The notes beneath the pieces are model-generated. The model saw nothing but the letters and a program-made list of their open reading frames with translations. It had not been told where the DNA came from and ran no database searches. From contig NZ_CP080410.1 of assembly GCF_019448255.1 (NCBI RefSeq), positions 1,488,001 through 1,552,000 on the forward strand: a DNA stretch of 64,000 bases, written 5' to 3'. The DNA comes from Qipengyuania flava (GTDB lineage: Bacteria; Pseudomonadota; Alphaproteobacteria; Sphingomonadales; Sphingomonadaceae). Position 1 is the stretch's first letter. The number at the start of each line of letters is the position of its first letter. Position numbers and translations under genes: made by a program. Of this stretch, positions 47,745-57,625 are shown one piece after another.

Positions 47745-48649
47745 GCGTGATGACCGCGATGCCCGAACGCCTCGGTGAAGCGCTCGAGCGCATTCAGGAC
47801 GAGGTCAACAGCGCCTTCGACGCATTCCTCCCGGTCCCGCAGGACACCCGCGCGCGCCTCGTCGAAGCGATGCGTTATGCGGCGATCGGTGGCGGCAAGC
47901 GTGTCCGCCCGCTGCTGGTCGTGGCGACGGCCGAACTCTTCGGCGTCAACCGCAACGCCGCTGTCAACGCGGGCTGCGCTGTCGAAGCGATCCATTCCTA
48001 TTCGCTGATCCACGACGATCTGCCGTGTATGGACGATGACGATCTGCGCCACGGCAAGCCGACGCTGCACAAGGCCTTCGACGAAGCAACGGCTGTGCTG
48101 GCGGGCGATTGCCTGCACGCGCTGGCCTTCGACATCCTGACCCAGCCGGACACCAGCACCGACCCCTTCGTTCGCGCCGAGCTCGTGGCGAGCCTTGCTA
48201 GGGCCAGCGGGCACGATGGCATGGCCGGAGGTCAGATGATGGATATCGTTTCCGAAGAGCAGGATTACGATCTTCGCCAGATCACCCGTCTCCAGCAACT
48301 GAAGACCGGCGCGCTGCTGGCGGCGAGTGTCGAGATGGGCGCGATCCTTGGACGGGTGCCGCCCGAAGGGCGCGCGCATCTCAGGGCTTATGCCCGCGAT
48401 ATCGGCCTCGCATTCCAGATCGCCGACGACCTGCTCGATGTGGAAGGCGACGAGACCAAGGCCGGCAAGGCGCTGCGCAAGGATGAAGGGCAGGGCAAGC
48501 AGACCTTCGTCACGCTGATGGGCGTCGACCAGGCCCGGGCGCAGGCTGAAATGCTCGTCGAACAGGCTGGCCAGCACCTCGCCAGCCACGGAGAGGACGC
48601 GCGCCTGCTGGTCGACCTAGCGCACTTCATCGTGAGGAGGGATCACTGA
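47741..48649 (+). CDS. ispA: Polyprenyl (farnesyl/geranyl) diphosphate synthase
   Basis: A 302-residue prenyltransferase. GGGKRVRPLLV, the first aspartate-rich motif LIHDDLPCMDDDDLRHGKPTLHKAF and the second AFQIADDLLDVEGD are present. The two residues before the first motif (Ser-Leu) and the insertion between its aspartates fit a bacterial type II farnesyl diphosphate synthase. GTG 47741 overlaps the xseB stop; ATG 47750 is another possible start. Products feed ubiquinone, undecaprenol and carotenoids, the last of which links to the carotenoid oxygenase at 51.6 kb. Confidence 0.94.
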   Translation: MSVMTAMPERLGEALERIQDEVNSAFDAFLPVPQDTRARLVEAMRYAAIGGGKRVRPLLVVATAELFGVNRNAAVNAGCAVEAIHSYSLIHDDLPCMDDDDLRHGKPTLHKAFDEATAVLAGDCLHALAFDILTQPDTSTDPFVRAELVASLARASGHDGMAGGQMMDIVSEEQDYDLRQITRLQQLKTGALLAASVEMGAILGRVPPEGRAHLRAYARDIGLAFQIADDLLDVEGDETKAGKALRKDEGQGKQTFVTLMGVDQARAQAEMLVEQAGQHLASHGEDARLLVDLAHFIVRRDH

Positions 48650-49161
48650 TGGGCGAACGTATCGGTATCTACCCGGGGACTTTCGATCCCATCACCCTTG
48701 GCCATGCGGACATTATCCGGCGCGGCAGCAAGCTGGTCGACAAGCTCATCATCGGCGTCACGACCAACCCGTCGAAGAACCCCATGTTCTCGACCGAAGA
48801 ACGCTTCGCTATGGTCGAGCGCGAGATTGCTTCGCTTGGCTTGACCAATGTCGAGGTTGTGGGCTTCAACGCGCTGCTTGTTAAGTTCGCGCAAAAACAG
48901 GGCGCCTCCGTCCTGATCCGCGGCCTGCGCGCCGTGGCGGACTTCGAGTACGAATACCAGATGGCCGGAATGAACCAGCAGCTCGACGACGAGATCGAGA
49001 CCGTATTCCTCATGGCCGATGTGTCGTTGCAGCCGATCGCTTCCAAGCTCGTGAAGGAGATCGCCCTATTCGGCGGCGACATCAGCCCCTTCGTGAGCAA
49101 GGACGTGTGCGAGGACGTTATTGCCCGGGTCGAAAAGATCGGCCGGTTGGGCGACTTCTAG
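48649..49161 (+). CDS. coaD: Phosphopantetheine adenylyltransferase
   Basis: A 170-residue nucleotidyltransferase with IYPGTFDPITLGHADIIRR (the TxGH-like ATP motif), VLIRGLRAVADFEYEYQMAGMNQ, and LQPIASKLVKEIALFGGDI. It adenylates 4'-phosphopantetheine in CoA synthesis, the same pathway as panB at the window start. The ATG overlaps the ispA stop by 1 nt (TGATG), preceded by GAGGAGG. Confidence 0.97.
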   Translation: MGERIGIYPGTFDPITLGHADIIRRGSKLVDKLIIGVTTNPSKNPMFSTEERFAMVEREIASLGLTNVEVVGFNALLVKFAQKQGASVLIRGLRAVADFEYEYQMAGMNQQLDDEIETVFLMADVSLQPIASKLVKEIALFGGDISPFVSKDVCEDVIARVEKIGRLGDF

Positions 49162-49245
49162 CCGCCTCCATCGCGTATTCATTGAAACGACAGGCCGCCA
49201 GCGCTAGACGGCCCTTCAAATCATCTCAAAATCGACGGAATTTCG

Positions 49246-49926
49246 ATGACCAGGTTTTCGCTTGCCCTTGCTGCCGCGCTTTCGCTCGTTGCCACGCCCT
49301 TCGCCGCCCAGGCCCAGGACGAGGCGGCTGCCGAACCGGCTGCCGACACCCGCGTTTTCACGCCGGTGAATTTCAACATCAACGAAGACCTTGAAAACAT
49401 CCTGCTGCTCGACCTGTCGAACGGTGAGCGTGTGGCCATTCGCCTGAAGCCCGACTGGGCGCCCAACCATGTGGAGCGGATCAAGACGCTCACGCGGCAG
49501 GGCTTTTACGACGGCATCATCTTCCACCGCGTGATCGACGGGTTCATGGCCCAGACGGGCGATCCCACCGGCACCGGTACCGGCGGTTCGGACCTGCCTG
49601 ACCTTGCGGAAGAGTTCCACCGCATGCCCCACGTTCGCGGAACGGTTTCCATGGCCCGCGCGGCAAGCGAAGACAGCGCGAATAGCCAGTTCTTCATCGT
49701 CTTCTATCCGCGCCTGACACTCGACAACAGCTACACCAATTTCGGCCGTGTCATCTCGAACATGGCCGGTGCAGACGCCATTGCGCGGGGCGAGCCGCCT
49801 GCAAACCCGACGCGGATCCTGCAGGCCTCGATCGCTGCCGACAACAAGCCGGTCCCGGTGAACACGGCTCCGCGCGCAGCGGAAGAGATCAGCATCGACG
49901 ATCTGAACGCGCCGATCTCGGAATAG
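49246..49926 (+). CDS. Periplasmic cyclophilin-type peptidylprolyl isomerase
   Basis: A 226-residue protein with signal peptide (LALAAALSLVATPFAAQAQ, cleaved near 23), an acidic alanine-rich linker, then the cyclophilin domain: DGIIFHRVIDGFMAQTGDPTGTGTGGSDLPDL and NSQFFIVFYPRLTLDNSYTNFGRVI. The Arg in FHRV and the QFFI segment are active-site positions. It accelerates proline isomerisation in envelope proteins. A C-terminal tail of about 50 residues is less conserved. Placed between coaD and queA. Confidence 0.93.
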   Translation: MTRFSLALAAALSLVATPFAAQAQDEAAAEPAADTRVFTPVNFNINEDLENILLLDLSNGERVAIRLKPDWAPNHVERIKTLTRQGFYDGIIFHRVIDGFMAQTGDPTGTGTGGSDLPDLAEEFHRMPHVRGTVSMARAASEDSANSQFFIVFYPRLTLDNSYTNFGRVISNMAGADAIARGEPPANPTRILQASIAADNKPVPVNTAPRAAEEISIDDLNAPISE

Positions 49927-49967
49927 CGTTTGCGCCTTTCGGGCGGCGCGCTTAAGCGGCGCGGGTC

Positions 49968-50996
49968 ATGAAAGTCGACCTTTTCGATTTCGAGCTTCCG
50001 CCCGAGCGCATTGCCCTGCGTCCGGCGCGTCCGCGCGACGCGGCGCGCATGCTTGTGGTGCGCGGCGAGGGCCCGCTTGAGGACCGCGGCGTGCGCGACC
50101 TGCCCGGCCTGCTGCGCGAGGGCGATGTCCTTGTCTTCAACGATACGCGGGTCATTCCCGCGCAGCTCGAAGGCCGGCGCGGTGAAGCGAAGATCGGCGC
50201 GACGCTGCACAAGCGCATCGACCTGAGGCGCTGGCAGGCCTTCGTGCGCAACGCCAAGCGCCTGCGCATTGGCGATGTCGCCGAGTTCGGCGGCGGTGTC
50301 ACGGCGGTTGCCGAAGAGCGCCTTGCCGATGGCAGCTTCATCCTGTTTTTCGAAGGCGATGAACCGGTCGAGGTACTGCTCGAACGTGCCGGGCGCATGC
50401 CGCTGCCGCCCTATATTGCCGGCAAGCGCGAGACCGACGAGCGCGACCGCGAAGACTACCAGACCATGTTTGCGGCTGAGGACGGGGCGGTGGCAGCCCC
50501 CACCGCGGCGTTGCACTTCACGCCCGAATTGATCGCGGCACTGGATGAGGCGGGCATCGGGCGCGAGACGCTGACGCTGCATGTGGGGGCGGGCACCTTC
50601 CTACCGGTCAAGGCCGAAGATACCGACGATCACGCAATGCATTCCGAGTGGGGCCGGATCGAAGCCGACGTGGCCGAGCGTTTGAACGCGGCGCGGGCTG
50701 CCGGCGGCCGTGTCATAGCCGTGGGCACCACCAGCTTGCGCCTCCTTGAAAGCGCGACCGGCGAAGACAGGGTGATCCAGGCCTTTGCCGGAGACACCGA
50801 CATCTTCATCACGCCCGGCTACAGCTTCCGCGCGGTCGATGGGCTGATGACCAATTTCCACCTGCCGAAATCGACCCTGATGATGCTGGTCAGCGCGCTG
50901 ATTGGCCGGGACCGGATCATGGAAGCCTATGCCCATGCGATTGCGCAGGAATATCGCTTCTACAGCTACGGCGATTCCTCGCTCCTGCTGCCCTAA
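49968..50996 (+). CDS. queA: S-adenosylmethionine:tRNA ribosyltransferase-isomerase
   Basis: A 342-residue protein. [74 protein letters not shown] and [24 protein letters not shown] are the QueA pattern. It transfers and rearranges the ribosyl of AdoMet to make epoxyqueuosine in tRNA. The pathway partner tgt lies 5.5 kb to the right. The last codons overlap the convergent TetR gene by 4 nt. Confidence 0.97.
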   Translation: MKVDLFDFELPPERIALRPARPRDAARMLVVRGEGPLEDRGVRDLPGLLREGDVLVFNDTRVIPAQLEGRRGEAKIGATLHKRIDLRRWQAFVRNAKRLRIGDVAEFGGGVTAVAEERLADGSFILFFEGDEPVEVLLERAGRMPLPPYIAGKRETDERDREDYQTMFAAEDGAVAAPTAALHFTPELIAALDEAGIGRETLTLHVGAGTFLPVKAEDTDDHAMHSEWGRIEADVAERLNAARAAGGRVIAVGTTSLRLLESATGEDRVIQAFAGDTDIFITPGYSFRAVDGLMTNFHLPKSTLMMLVSALIGRDRIMEAYAHAIAQEYRFYSYGDSSLLLP

Positions 50997-51574
50997 CAGC
51001 TTCCGGTCGGGAACAGATTCTCGGTGTTGAGCATCCGTTCGATCAACGCATCGTCGGCCGGGATGCGCCCGTCGAGCATCAGCATCGCAATGCCGTGCGC
51101 GATCGACCAGGCCTGCAGCGCAAGCGTTTCCGCATGGTCCGGATCGCTGGCCAGCGCCTGCGTATTGGCCGTCAGGAGGGCGCGCGCTTCGTCAGGCTTC
51201 TCGTCATTGTCTTCCACGGGGTGACCCTGTGTGAACATGAGCCGGAACAGAGCCGGATGGTCGAGGGCGAAGCGGACATAGGCGCGACCGGTTTCGGCGA
51301 AGCCTGCCGGGCCTCCTCCCGCTCGATCAGCCGCATCGGCCTGCGCGCTACCCAGCATGCGAAGTCCTTCCCGCGCGAGCGCCTTGTCGAGCGCGTGCTT
51401 GTCGGGGAAGTGGCGGTAGACGGCCGTCGCCGAGACACCCACCCGGCGCGCGAGTTCGCGCAGCGAGGGCAGGGCACCTTCCGCACCTTCGAGCGCTTCC
51501 AGCCCAGCTGCAATCAGGGCGTCGCGCAGGTTGCCGTGGTGATAGGCGGAAGCCGATGTTGACACTGTTATCAT
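50993..51574 (-). CDS. TetR/AcrR family regulator (WHG-domain type)
   Basis: A 193-residue regulator. The helix-turn-helix is near the N-terminus: [56 protein letters not shown]. The C-terminal ligand domain ([21 protein letters not shown]) is of the WHG type. ATG 51574 lies within an inverted repeat that probably is its own operator. It is divergent from the carotenoid oxygenase, whose promoter it covers, so it most likely represses that operon. The ligand is unknown; a carotenoid or lipid-like compound would fit. Confidence 0.9.
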   Translation of the reverse strand: MITVSTSASAYHHGNLRDALIAAGLEALEGAEGALPSLRELARRVGVSATAVYRHFPDKHALDKALAREGLRMLGSAQADAADRAGGGPAGFAETGRAYVRFALDHPALFRLMFTQGHPVEDNDEKPDEARALLTANTQALASDPDHAETLALQAWSIAHGIAMLMLDGRIPADDALIERMLNTENLFPTGSC

Positions 51575-51591
51575 TGCCTCTATGTTTACAG
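51559..51591 (+). promoter_or_regulatory. Promoter of the carotenoid oxygenase operon with TetR operator
   Basis: TTGACA (51559-51564) and TATGTT (51581-51586) are 16 nt apart. The inverted repeat CTGTTATCAT (51565-51574) / ATGTTTACAG (51582-51591), matching at 8 of 10 positions across a 7-nt gap, spans the spacer and the -10. A dimer bound there would block the promoter. Confidence 0.65.
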
Positions 51592-51619
51592 CGTTCACTT
51601 TAACCGGAGCGAGTCGGCA

Positions 51620-53050
51620 ATGGCAAGCGTCATCGAGAAAACCATCCGCAAGGCAGTCACCCCCGCGATCCAGGCGGTCGCCAGCATCAATCGTGCGCGC
51701 CTGCCGAAAGGGTCTGAAAATCCTTTCCTCAAGGGCATCCACACGCCGCTCGCCGCCGAGCATACGCTGGAGAACCTTACCGTCACCGGCACGATTCCGA
51801 CCGAGCTCGATGGCCGTTATGTCCGCATCGGACCGAACCCCTTCAACGAAGGCGGCAAGGGGCATCACTGGTTCCTCGGCGACGGCATGGTCCATGGGGT
51901 TCGCCTCAAGGGTGGCAACGCCGAATGGTACCGCAACCGCTACATCCGTTCGCGCAACCTGGAAGAGAAGGGCGGCCCAGCGGCTGTCGGCGGTCCGCGC
52001 CGCGGAATGGGCGATACGGTCAATACCAATGTCCTCGCCATCGGCGGCACAATCATGGCCCTGGTGGAGGCCAGCAGCTTTCCCGTCGCGCTCGACGGCA
52101 AACTTGAAAGCGTTGCCTATTCCGATTTCGGTGGCGGCCTTACCGGCTCCTTCACCGCGCATCCGCACCAGTGCCCGGTGACCGGCGAGTTCCACGCGAT
52201 CTGCTACGACGGTCCGACGCAGGATGTGATCCGCCACGTTGCGATGGACCGCGAAGGCACGGTGCTGCGCGAAACCGAGATCGCGGTGCGTAACGGCCCC
52301 TCGATCCACGACTGCGCGCTGACCGAAGACTTCGTCGTCATCCTCGACCTGCCGGTGACCTTCTCGATGCAGGCGTTGATAGCCGGTCACAAGTTCCCCT
52401 ACCGCTGGAATCGCGACCACAAGGCGCGCGTCGGCCTGCTTCCGCGCGACGGGTCGAGCAGCGAGCCGGTGTGGCATGCGGTCGAGCCCTGCTATGTCTT
52501 TCACGTCGGGAACAGCTTCGAGGATGAGCAGGGACAGGTCGTGATCGACCTGTGCGCCTATGAAACGATCTTCGACGGCGATATGGCCGGACCCTACGGC
52601 AAGGCGCTAGGCCTAGAACGCTGGACCGTCGACGGCAATGCAGGTGCGGTGCGCCGCGAGACGCTCGACGGCTCGGGACAGGAATTCCCCCGCCCCGACG
52701 AACGCTATTTTACCAAGCCCTATCGCTACCTTTGGGCTATGGGCCTGCCCGAGGACGGAGACCTCGAATTCGTCGCTCCGATGCCGCTCTACCGCCACGA
52801 TCTGGAAACGGGTGAGCGGGTGCAGCGCGATTTCGGCGAAGGACGCATCCCGGGTGAATTCGTCTTCGTTCCGCGTAGTAACGATGCCCCGGAAGGCGAT
52901 GGCTGGGTGATGGGCTACGTCATCGATCGCAACGCAGGCACCAGCGCGCTCGAGATCCTCGACGCGATGAGCCTGGAACCGGTTGCCTCGGTCCATATCC
53001 CCCACCTCATCCCGCCGGGGTTTCACGGGAACTGGATCGCCGCTAGCTAA
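51620..53050 (+). CDS. Carotenoid oxygenase family protein
   Basis: A 476-residue seven-bladed propeller. The four iron-binding histidines can be placed at H181 (TAHPH), H230 (SIHD), H295 (FHVGN) and H469 (GFHGNW). Other marks are LDGRYVRIGPNPF near residue 64 and the C-terminal EFVFVPR. These enzymes split double bonds of carotenoids, apocarotenoids, stilbenes or lignin-like compounds with O2. The bond and substrate are unknown. Regulated by the divergent TetR gene and followed after 6 nt by an ABC exporter. Confidence 0.93.
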   Translation: MASVIEKTIRKAVTPAIQAVASINRARLPKGSENPFLKGIHTPLAAEHTLENLTVTGTIPTELDGRYVRIGPNPFNEGGKGHHWFLGDGMVHGVRLKGGNAEWYRNRYIRSRNLEEKGGPAAVGGPRRGMGDTVNTNVLAIGGTIMALVEASSFPVALDGKLESVAYSDFGGGLTGSFTAHPHQCPVTGEFHAICYDGPTQDVIRHVAMDREGTVLRETEIAVRNGPSIHDCALTEDFVVILDLPVTFSMQALIAGHKFPYRWNRDHKARVGLLPRDGSSSEPVWHAVEPCYVFHVGNSFEDEQGQVVIDLCAYETIFDGDMAGPYGKALGLERWTVDGNAGAVRRETLDGSGQEFPRPDERYFTKPYRYLWAMGLPEDGDLEFVAPMPLYRHDLETGERVQRDFGEGRIPGEFVFVPRSNDAPEGDGWVMGYVIDRNAGTSALEILDAMSLEPVASVHIPHLIPPGFHGNWIAAS

Positions 53051-53056
53051 GGCTGC

Positions 53057-53998
53057 GTGGAGCCGATTCTCGAACTCAGTGGCCTGTCCAAGGTCTATCC
53101 CGGCGGGCTGAAAGCGCTCGACGATGTCGATCTTACGATCCGCAAGGGCGAGATATTCGCGTTGCTCGGGCCCAACGGCGCGGGCAAGACCACGCTGATC
53201 GGCGCGGTGTGCGGGCTTGTGCGACCAAGTTCGGGCACGATCCGCGCCTTTGGCCACGACATGGCGACCGACTGGCGCAAGGCGCGCAGCCGCATTGGCC
53301 TCGTGCCGCAGGAACTCAGCACGGACATGTTCGAACCGGTCCACCGCGCAGTAAGCTATTCGCGCGGGCTGTTCGGACTTCCGCCCGACAAGGCCCGGAT
53401 AGAGCAGATTCTGCGTTCGCTCAGCCTGTGGGACAAGAAGGACGAGCGTATCATGGCGCTGTCGGGCGGCATGAAGCGCCGTGTCCTGATTGCCAAGGCG
53501 CTGGCGCACGAGCCGGACCTCCTGTTCCTCGACGAGCCGACCGCGGGCGTCGATGTCGAACTGCGCAAGGGCATGTGGGCGATCATCGACGAGATGCGCG
53601 GGCGCGGCGTCACCATCATCCTGACCACCCACTACATCGAAGAGGCTGAGATGATGGCCGACCGGGTCGGGGTTATCAGTTCGGGCAAGCTGCTGATGGT
53701 CGACGAAAAGGACGCGATGATGGCGCGGCTCGGACGGACCGAGGCGCATATCACGCTTGCAGAGCCGCTGGCGGCGCTGCCGCCGGAGATTGCGCGCTTC
53801 CCGGTTGAACTGGAAGAGGGCGGGCAGTCGCTGTGCTATCGCGGCGGCGACGGGACCGGCAAGGGCAAGGCCGAGGTCGCCGACCTGACCAAGGCGCTGA
53901 TAGCCGCCGGGATCGACTACACCGGCATCGACACCCGCGAGAGCAGCCTGGAAGACATCTTCGTCTCGCTGCTTGGCGAGGGGGAGGGCGCGGCATGA
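53057..53998 (+). CDS. ABC-2 type exporter, ATP-binding subunit
   Basis: A 313-residue ATPase from GTG 53057. Walker A GPNGAGKTTLIG, signature LSGGMKRRVLIAKAL, Walker B LLFLDEPTAGVD and the H-loop TTHYIEEAE are in order; a C-terminal domain of about 70 residues follows, ending SSLEDIFVSLLGE as in drug and polysaccharide exporters (YadG/CcmA-like). It powers the permease encoded next, which overlaps by 4 nt. It starts 6 nt after the carotenoid oxygenase, so both are likely under the TetR promoter. Confidence 0.93.
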   Translation: MEPILELSGLSKVYPGGLKALDDVDLTIRKGEIFALLGPNGAGKTTLIGAVCGLVRPSSGTIRAFGHDMATDWRKARSRIGLVPQELSTDMFEPVHRAVSYSRGLFGLPPDKARIEQILRSLSLWDKKDERIMALSGGMKRRVLIAKALAHEPDLLFLDEPTAGVDVELRKGMWAIIDEMRGRGVTIILTTHYIEEAEMMADRVGVISSGKLLMVDEKDAMMARLGRTEAHITLAEPLAALPPEIARFPVELEEGGQSLCYRGGDGTGKGKAEVADLTKALIAAGIDYTGIDTRESSLEDIFVSLLGEGEGAA

Positions 53999-54759
53999 TT
54001 TCCTGGCGCTCCACTTGGTCGATCTACACGCGCGAGTTGATGCGTTTCCTGCGCACGGCCTTCCAGTCGGTGCTGGCGCCGGTGCTGACGACCTCGCTCT
54101 ATTTCATCGTGTTCGGAGCCGCCATTGGGGGGCGGATGCCGGACCTTGGCGGCGTTGAGTACGGGGCTTTCATCATCCCCGGCCTGCTGATGCTGACCCT
54201 CTTGGGCGAGACCACCAGCAACTCCAGTTTCGGCATCTACATGCCGCGCTTCACCGGCACGATCTACGAGCTGCTCAGCGCGCCGGTGGGCGTGGCGGAG
54301 ACCCTGATCGGCTTCGTCGGTGCGGCAATGACCAAGAGCCTGATCCTTGCCGCGATCATCCTTCTGACCGCGCGCCTGTTCGTCGATTATTCGATCGCGC
54401 ATCCCGTGCTCGCGGTGCTCTACATCATGCTGGTCGCCGCTGCCTTCAGCCTGTTCGGCTTCATCCTTGGCGTATGGGCGGATAACTTCGAGAAACTCGG
54501 CATTATCCCGATGCTGTTCCTGACCCCGCTGACCTTCCTTGGCGGCACTTTCTATTCGATCGACATGCTGCCAAAGCCCTGGGACACGATCGCGCTGGCC
54601 AACCCCATCGTCTATCTCGTGAGCGGGCTTCGCTGGACCTTTTACGGATCGAGCGATGTGAGCATTGCGGTCAGCTTCGGCATCACGATCGGCTTCCTTG
54701 CGCTGTGTGTGGCCATCATCGCCTACATCTTCAAAACGGGCTGGCGATTGCGCGCCTGA
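53995..54759 (+). CDS. ABC-2 type exporter, permease subunit
   Basis: A 254-residue inner-membrane protein with six helices, ATG 53995 overlapping the ATPase stop. It starts with an amphipathic helix (WRSTWSIYTRELMRFLRTAFQ) and has the ABC-2 hallmark FLTPLTFLGGTFYSIDMLP followed by LANPIVYLVSGLRW, as in YadH-like exporters. The substrate is unknown. Partner of the ATPase just before it; both probably act on a compound related to the carotenoid oxygenase or to lipids. Confidence 0.92.
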   Translation: MISWRSTWSIYTRELMRFLRTAFQSVLAPVLTTSLYFIVFGAAIGGRMPDLGGVEYGAFIIPGLLMLTLLGETTSNSSFGIYMPRFTGTIYELLSAPVGVAETLIGFVGAAMTKSLILAAIILLTARLFVDYSIAHPVLAVLYIMLVAAAFSLFGFILGVWADNFEKLGIIPMLFLTPLTFLGGTFYSIDMLPKPWDTIALANPIVYLVSGLRWTFYGSSDVSIAVSFGITIGFLALCVAIIAYIFKTGWRLRA

Positions 54760-54859
54760 AACGGTTCGTCTTTTCTGACAGATACGTTCAGCCGCGCGAC
54801 AGCGGCGCGGCGACAGAGGTCCTCGCCCCGCATCAAGCGGGCAATCGAAAGAGGACAAC

Positions 54860-55420
54860 ATGAATACCAAAACCCTCCTTTTCGCAGCGGTCGCAACCAG
54901 CGCTGCCATGGCTCTCCCCACCGCGGCACAGGCGCAGGACGTCGTTCCTGGCGAAGGCTTCATCGGCGTTTCGGCCGGTGTCCACAGCCTCGGCCTCGAG
55001 GATGAAGTCGAGGCCATCGTCCCCGGCTTCGACATTGATGATTCGAGCCCGATCTTCGGCGTCTTTGCCGGCTACGACTTCCCCGTCGGCTCGAACCTGT
55101 TCGTGGGCGTTGAAGGCAATTACAACTTCGGCACCGACGCTCTCGACGGCGATTACGGCGCTTCGGCCCGTCTGGGTGTTCGCACCATCGGCGGCACCAA
55201 GATCTACGGCCGCGCCGGCTATCAGGCGATCAAGGTCGATTTCAACGAAATCATCAACGACGACACGGTGGATTTCAGCGGTTTCGATGACACCGAAGGC
55301 GATTTCCTCGCCGGCGTTGGCGTCGATGTTCCGGTGGGCAAGGCCTTCGTGCGCGCCAATCTCGACACGATTTCGTTCGACACCGTCCGCGCCACTGCTG
55401 GCGTAGGCCTGCGCTTCTAA
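54860..55420 (+). CDS. Outer-membrane beta-barrel protein (OmpA/OmpX-like)
   Basis: A 186-residue protein with a signal peptide (cleavage after AQAQ near 26), then an eight-strand barrel: GFIGVSAGVHSL, FGVFAGYDF, LFVGVEGNYNFG, YGASARLGVRTIG, KIYGRAGYQAIKV, GDFLAGVGVDVPV, AFVRANLDTI, VRATAGVGLRF. It ends in Phe as expected for Bam-assembled proteins. AGAGGA precedes the ATG by 5 nt. It may be an opacity-type barrel; function unknown. Confidence 0.85.
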   Translation: MNTKTLLFAAVATSAAMALPTAAQAQDVVPGEGFIGVSAGVHSLGLEDEVEAIVPGFDIDDSSPIFGVFAGYDFPVGSNLFVGVEGNYNFGTDALDGDYGASARLGVRTIGGTKIYGRAGYQAIKVDFNEIINDDTVDFSGFDDTEGDFLAGVGVDVPVGKAFVRANLDTISFDTVRATAGVGLRF

Positions 55421-55525
55421 GCGACATCCAGCCCGGTCCGCACCTGCGGGTCGGGCACCCATTGGTATGCGCGGGCTGCCAAGAAGGGTGGCGAGCGCGC
55501 TGCGAAGCCGCTAGGCGCGGGCGCC

Positions 55526-56473
55526 ATGCGTACCGCCACCCTTTTTCTCTCCGCCGCCCTTATGCTCGCCGCTGCGCCCGCGCAGGCTGAACTGCCCGAA
55601 GGCGCCCGCGCCATGATCGAAGCGGCAATGGCGACCGGCGACGAGGCCAAGGTCGCCACCGTGCTGGACCTTGCCCGCAGCACCTGGCCCGACGATGCGG
55701 CCGAGATCGATGTGCTTTCCGAGCAGTGGAATACCGCGCTTGCCGCGCGCAAGGCCGAGGAGGCCGAGGCCAAGACCAAGGCCATTCGCAGCGCAGGTCT
55801 GTTTGACCGGTGGCGGGGCGAGGGCGAACTTGGCGCCTTCCAGTCCAGCGGCAACACCGATTCCGTGGGCGTCGCTGCTTCGCTCAAGCTCGAGCGCAAA
55901 GGGATCGACTGGAACCATCTGATCCGCCTGCGGGCCGATTTCCAGCGCCAGAACGGTGCCACCAGCCGCGAGCAGTTCCTTGCCGCCTACGAGCCGCGCT
56001 GGCAGTTCGCCGAGAACGTCTTCGCCTATGGCCTCGCCCAGTATGAGCGCGACCGTATCCAGGGCTTTTCCGGGCGCTATTCGGTGTCGGGCGGCCTCGG
56101 CTACCGCGTCCTCAACACGGATGACGTGCAATTCTCGGTAAAGGCGGGCCCGGCCTACCGAGTGACCGAGTTCGTCGATGGCACCAGCGCCAGCCGGCTA
56201 GCCGGGCTCGTGGGGCTCGACTTCGACTGGCAGATCATCGACCGGCTCAAGCTGACGCAGGACGTCAACGCGCTGGCGGAAACCGGCGGTGAGGCCACCA
56301 TCATCTTCGATAGCTCCAACACCTCGATCAACCTGGTCACCGGCCTCGATTTCCAGGTCAGCGACCGACTGCGCTCGCGCCTGTCCTACCAGATCGATTA
56401 CGACAGCAATCCGCCGGCGGGGGCTGTCAGCACCGACACGCTGACCCGCGCAACGCTGATCTACGGGTTCTAG
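55526..56473 (+). CDS. DUF481 outer-membrane protein
   Basis: A 315-residue protein with signal peptide ([12 protein letters not shown]), a helical stretch of about 80 residues rich in Ala and Glu ([19 protein letters not shown]), then a C-terminal DUF481/YdiY-type barrel: [76 protein letters not shown], and a final LIYGF. It ends 2 nt before tgt. Function unknown; members of this family include salt-induced outer-membrane proteins. Confidence 0.88.
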   Translation: MRTATLFLSAALMLAAAPAQAELPEGARAMIEAAMATGDEAKVATVLDLARSTWPDDAAEIDVLSEQWNTALAARKAEEAEAKTKAIRSAGLFDRWRGEGELGAFQSSGNTDSVGVAASLKLERKGIDWNHLIRLRADFQRQNGATSREQFLAAYEPRWQFAENVFAYGLAQYERDRIQGFSGRYSVSGGLGYRVLNTDDVQFSVKAGPAYRVTEFVDGTSASRLAGLVGLDFDWQIIDRLKLTQDVNALAETGGEATIIFDSSNTSINLVTGLDFQVSDRLRSRLSYQIDYDSNPPAGAVSTDTLTRATLIYGF

Positions 56474-56475
56474 GC

Positions 56476-57600
56476 ATGGCCGATCGTTTCTCCTTCACCA
56501 TCGACGCCACCGACGGGGCCGCGCGGACCGGGCGCATTGCGATGCTGCGCGGCGATATTCGCACGCCCGCCTTCATGCCCGTCGGCACTGCAGCGACCGT
56601 GAAGGCCATGAAGCCGGAAACGGTGCGCAAGACCGGCGCCGACATCATCCTTGGCAACACCTACCACCTCATGCTGCGGCCCGGGGGGGAGCGCGTGGCA
56701 AGGCTGGGCGGGCTGCACCGCTTCATGAACTGGGATCGCCCGATCCTGACCGACAGCGGCGGCTATCAGGTGATGAGCCTGTCCGACCTCAGGAAGCTGA
56801 CCGAAAAGGGCGTGGAATTCCGCAGCCATATCGATGGCTCGAAGCATATGCTGACGCCCGAGCGCAGCATGGAAATCCAGCGCCTGCTCGGCAGCGATAT
56901 CGTCATGGCCTTCGACGAATGCCCACGCGCCGATCTCCCCCGCGACGAGATTGCCGCCAGCATGGAAATGTCGATGCGCTGGGCCAAACGCAGCCGTGAG
57001 GGGTTCGACGCGGGAGAGGCACACGCCGCGCGCTCGGCCCTGTTCGGGATCCAGCAGGGCGCGCTCGACGAGGAGCTGCGCAAGGTCAGCGCCGACAAGC
57101 TGACCGATATCGGTTTCGATGGCTATGCGATCGGCGGCCTTGCCGTGGGCGAGGGGCAGGAGGCGATGTTCGCCACGCTCGATTTCGCGCCCGGCCAGCT
57201 GCCGCAGGACCGGCCACGCTACCTGATGGGCGTGGGCAAGCCCGACGACCTTGTTGGCGCGGTGGAGCGCGGGGTCGACATGTTCGATTGCGTGCTGCCG
57301 AGCCGGTCGGGCCGCAACGGTCAGGCCTTTACCTGGAACGGTCCGATCAACCTGCGCAACGCGCGCTTTGCCGAGGACCAGGAGCCGATCGACAGCCGCT
57401 GCGCCTGCGACACCTGTTCGACCTACAGCCGCGCATATCTGCACCATCTGGTCAAATCGCAGGAAATGCTCGGCGCCATGCTGATGACCGAGCACAATAT
57501 CGCCTTTTACCAGCAGCTCATGCAGGCGATGCGCGACGCCATTGCCGATGGCCGTTTCGCCGCCTTCGCCAGCGATTTCCGCAGGGATTACTTGCGTTAA
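56476..57600 (+). CDS. tgt: tRNA-guanine transglycosylase
   Basis: A 374-residue enzyme. [80 protein letters not shown] (nucleophile region about 266-275) and the zinc site CACDTC with a downstream His in LMTEHN match bacterial Tgt. It exchanges G34 for preQ1 in tRNAs with GUN anticodons. The same pathway includes queA at 49.9 kb; these two genes are usually neighbours in Alphaproteobacteria. ATG 56476 is 2 nt after the DUF481 stop. Confidence 0.97.
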   Translation: MADRFSFTIDATDGAARTGRIAMLRGDIRTPAFMPVGTAATVKAMKPETVRKTGADIILGNTYHLMLRPGGERVARLGGLHRFMNWDRPILTDSGGYQVMSLSDLRKLTEKGVEFRSHIDGSKHMLTPERSMEIQRLLGSDIVMAFDECPRADLPRDEIAASMEMSMRWAKRSREGFDAGEAHAARSALFGIQQGALDEELRKVSADKLTDIGFDGYAIGGLAVGEGQEAMFATLDFAPGQLPQDRPRYLMGVGKPDDLVGAVERGVDMFDCVLPSRSGRNGQAFTWNGPINLRNARFAEDQEPIDSRCACDTCSTYSRAYLHHLVKSQEMLGAMLMTEHNIAFYQQLMQAMRDAIADGRFAAFASDFRRDYLR

Positions 57601-57625
57601 ACCTCCCCCGCGATAGTCTGCGGAG

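Noticed and set aside
54791..54811. Terminator after the ABC permease
   Set aside because: GCCGCGC/GCGCGGC forms a 7-bp stem but no T-run follows; it may only be leader structure of the outer-membrane protein gene.
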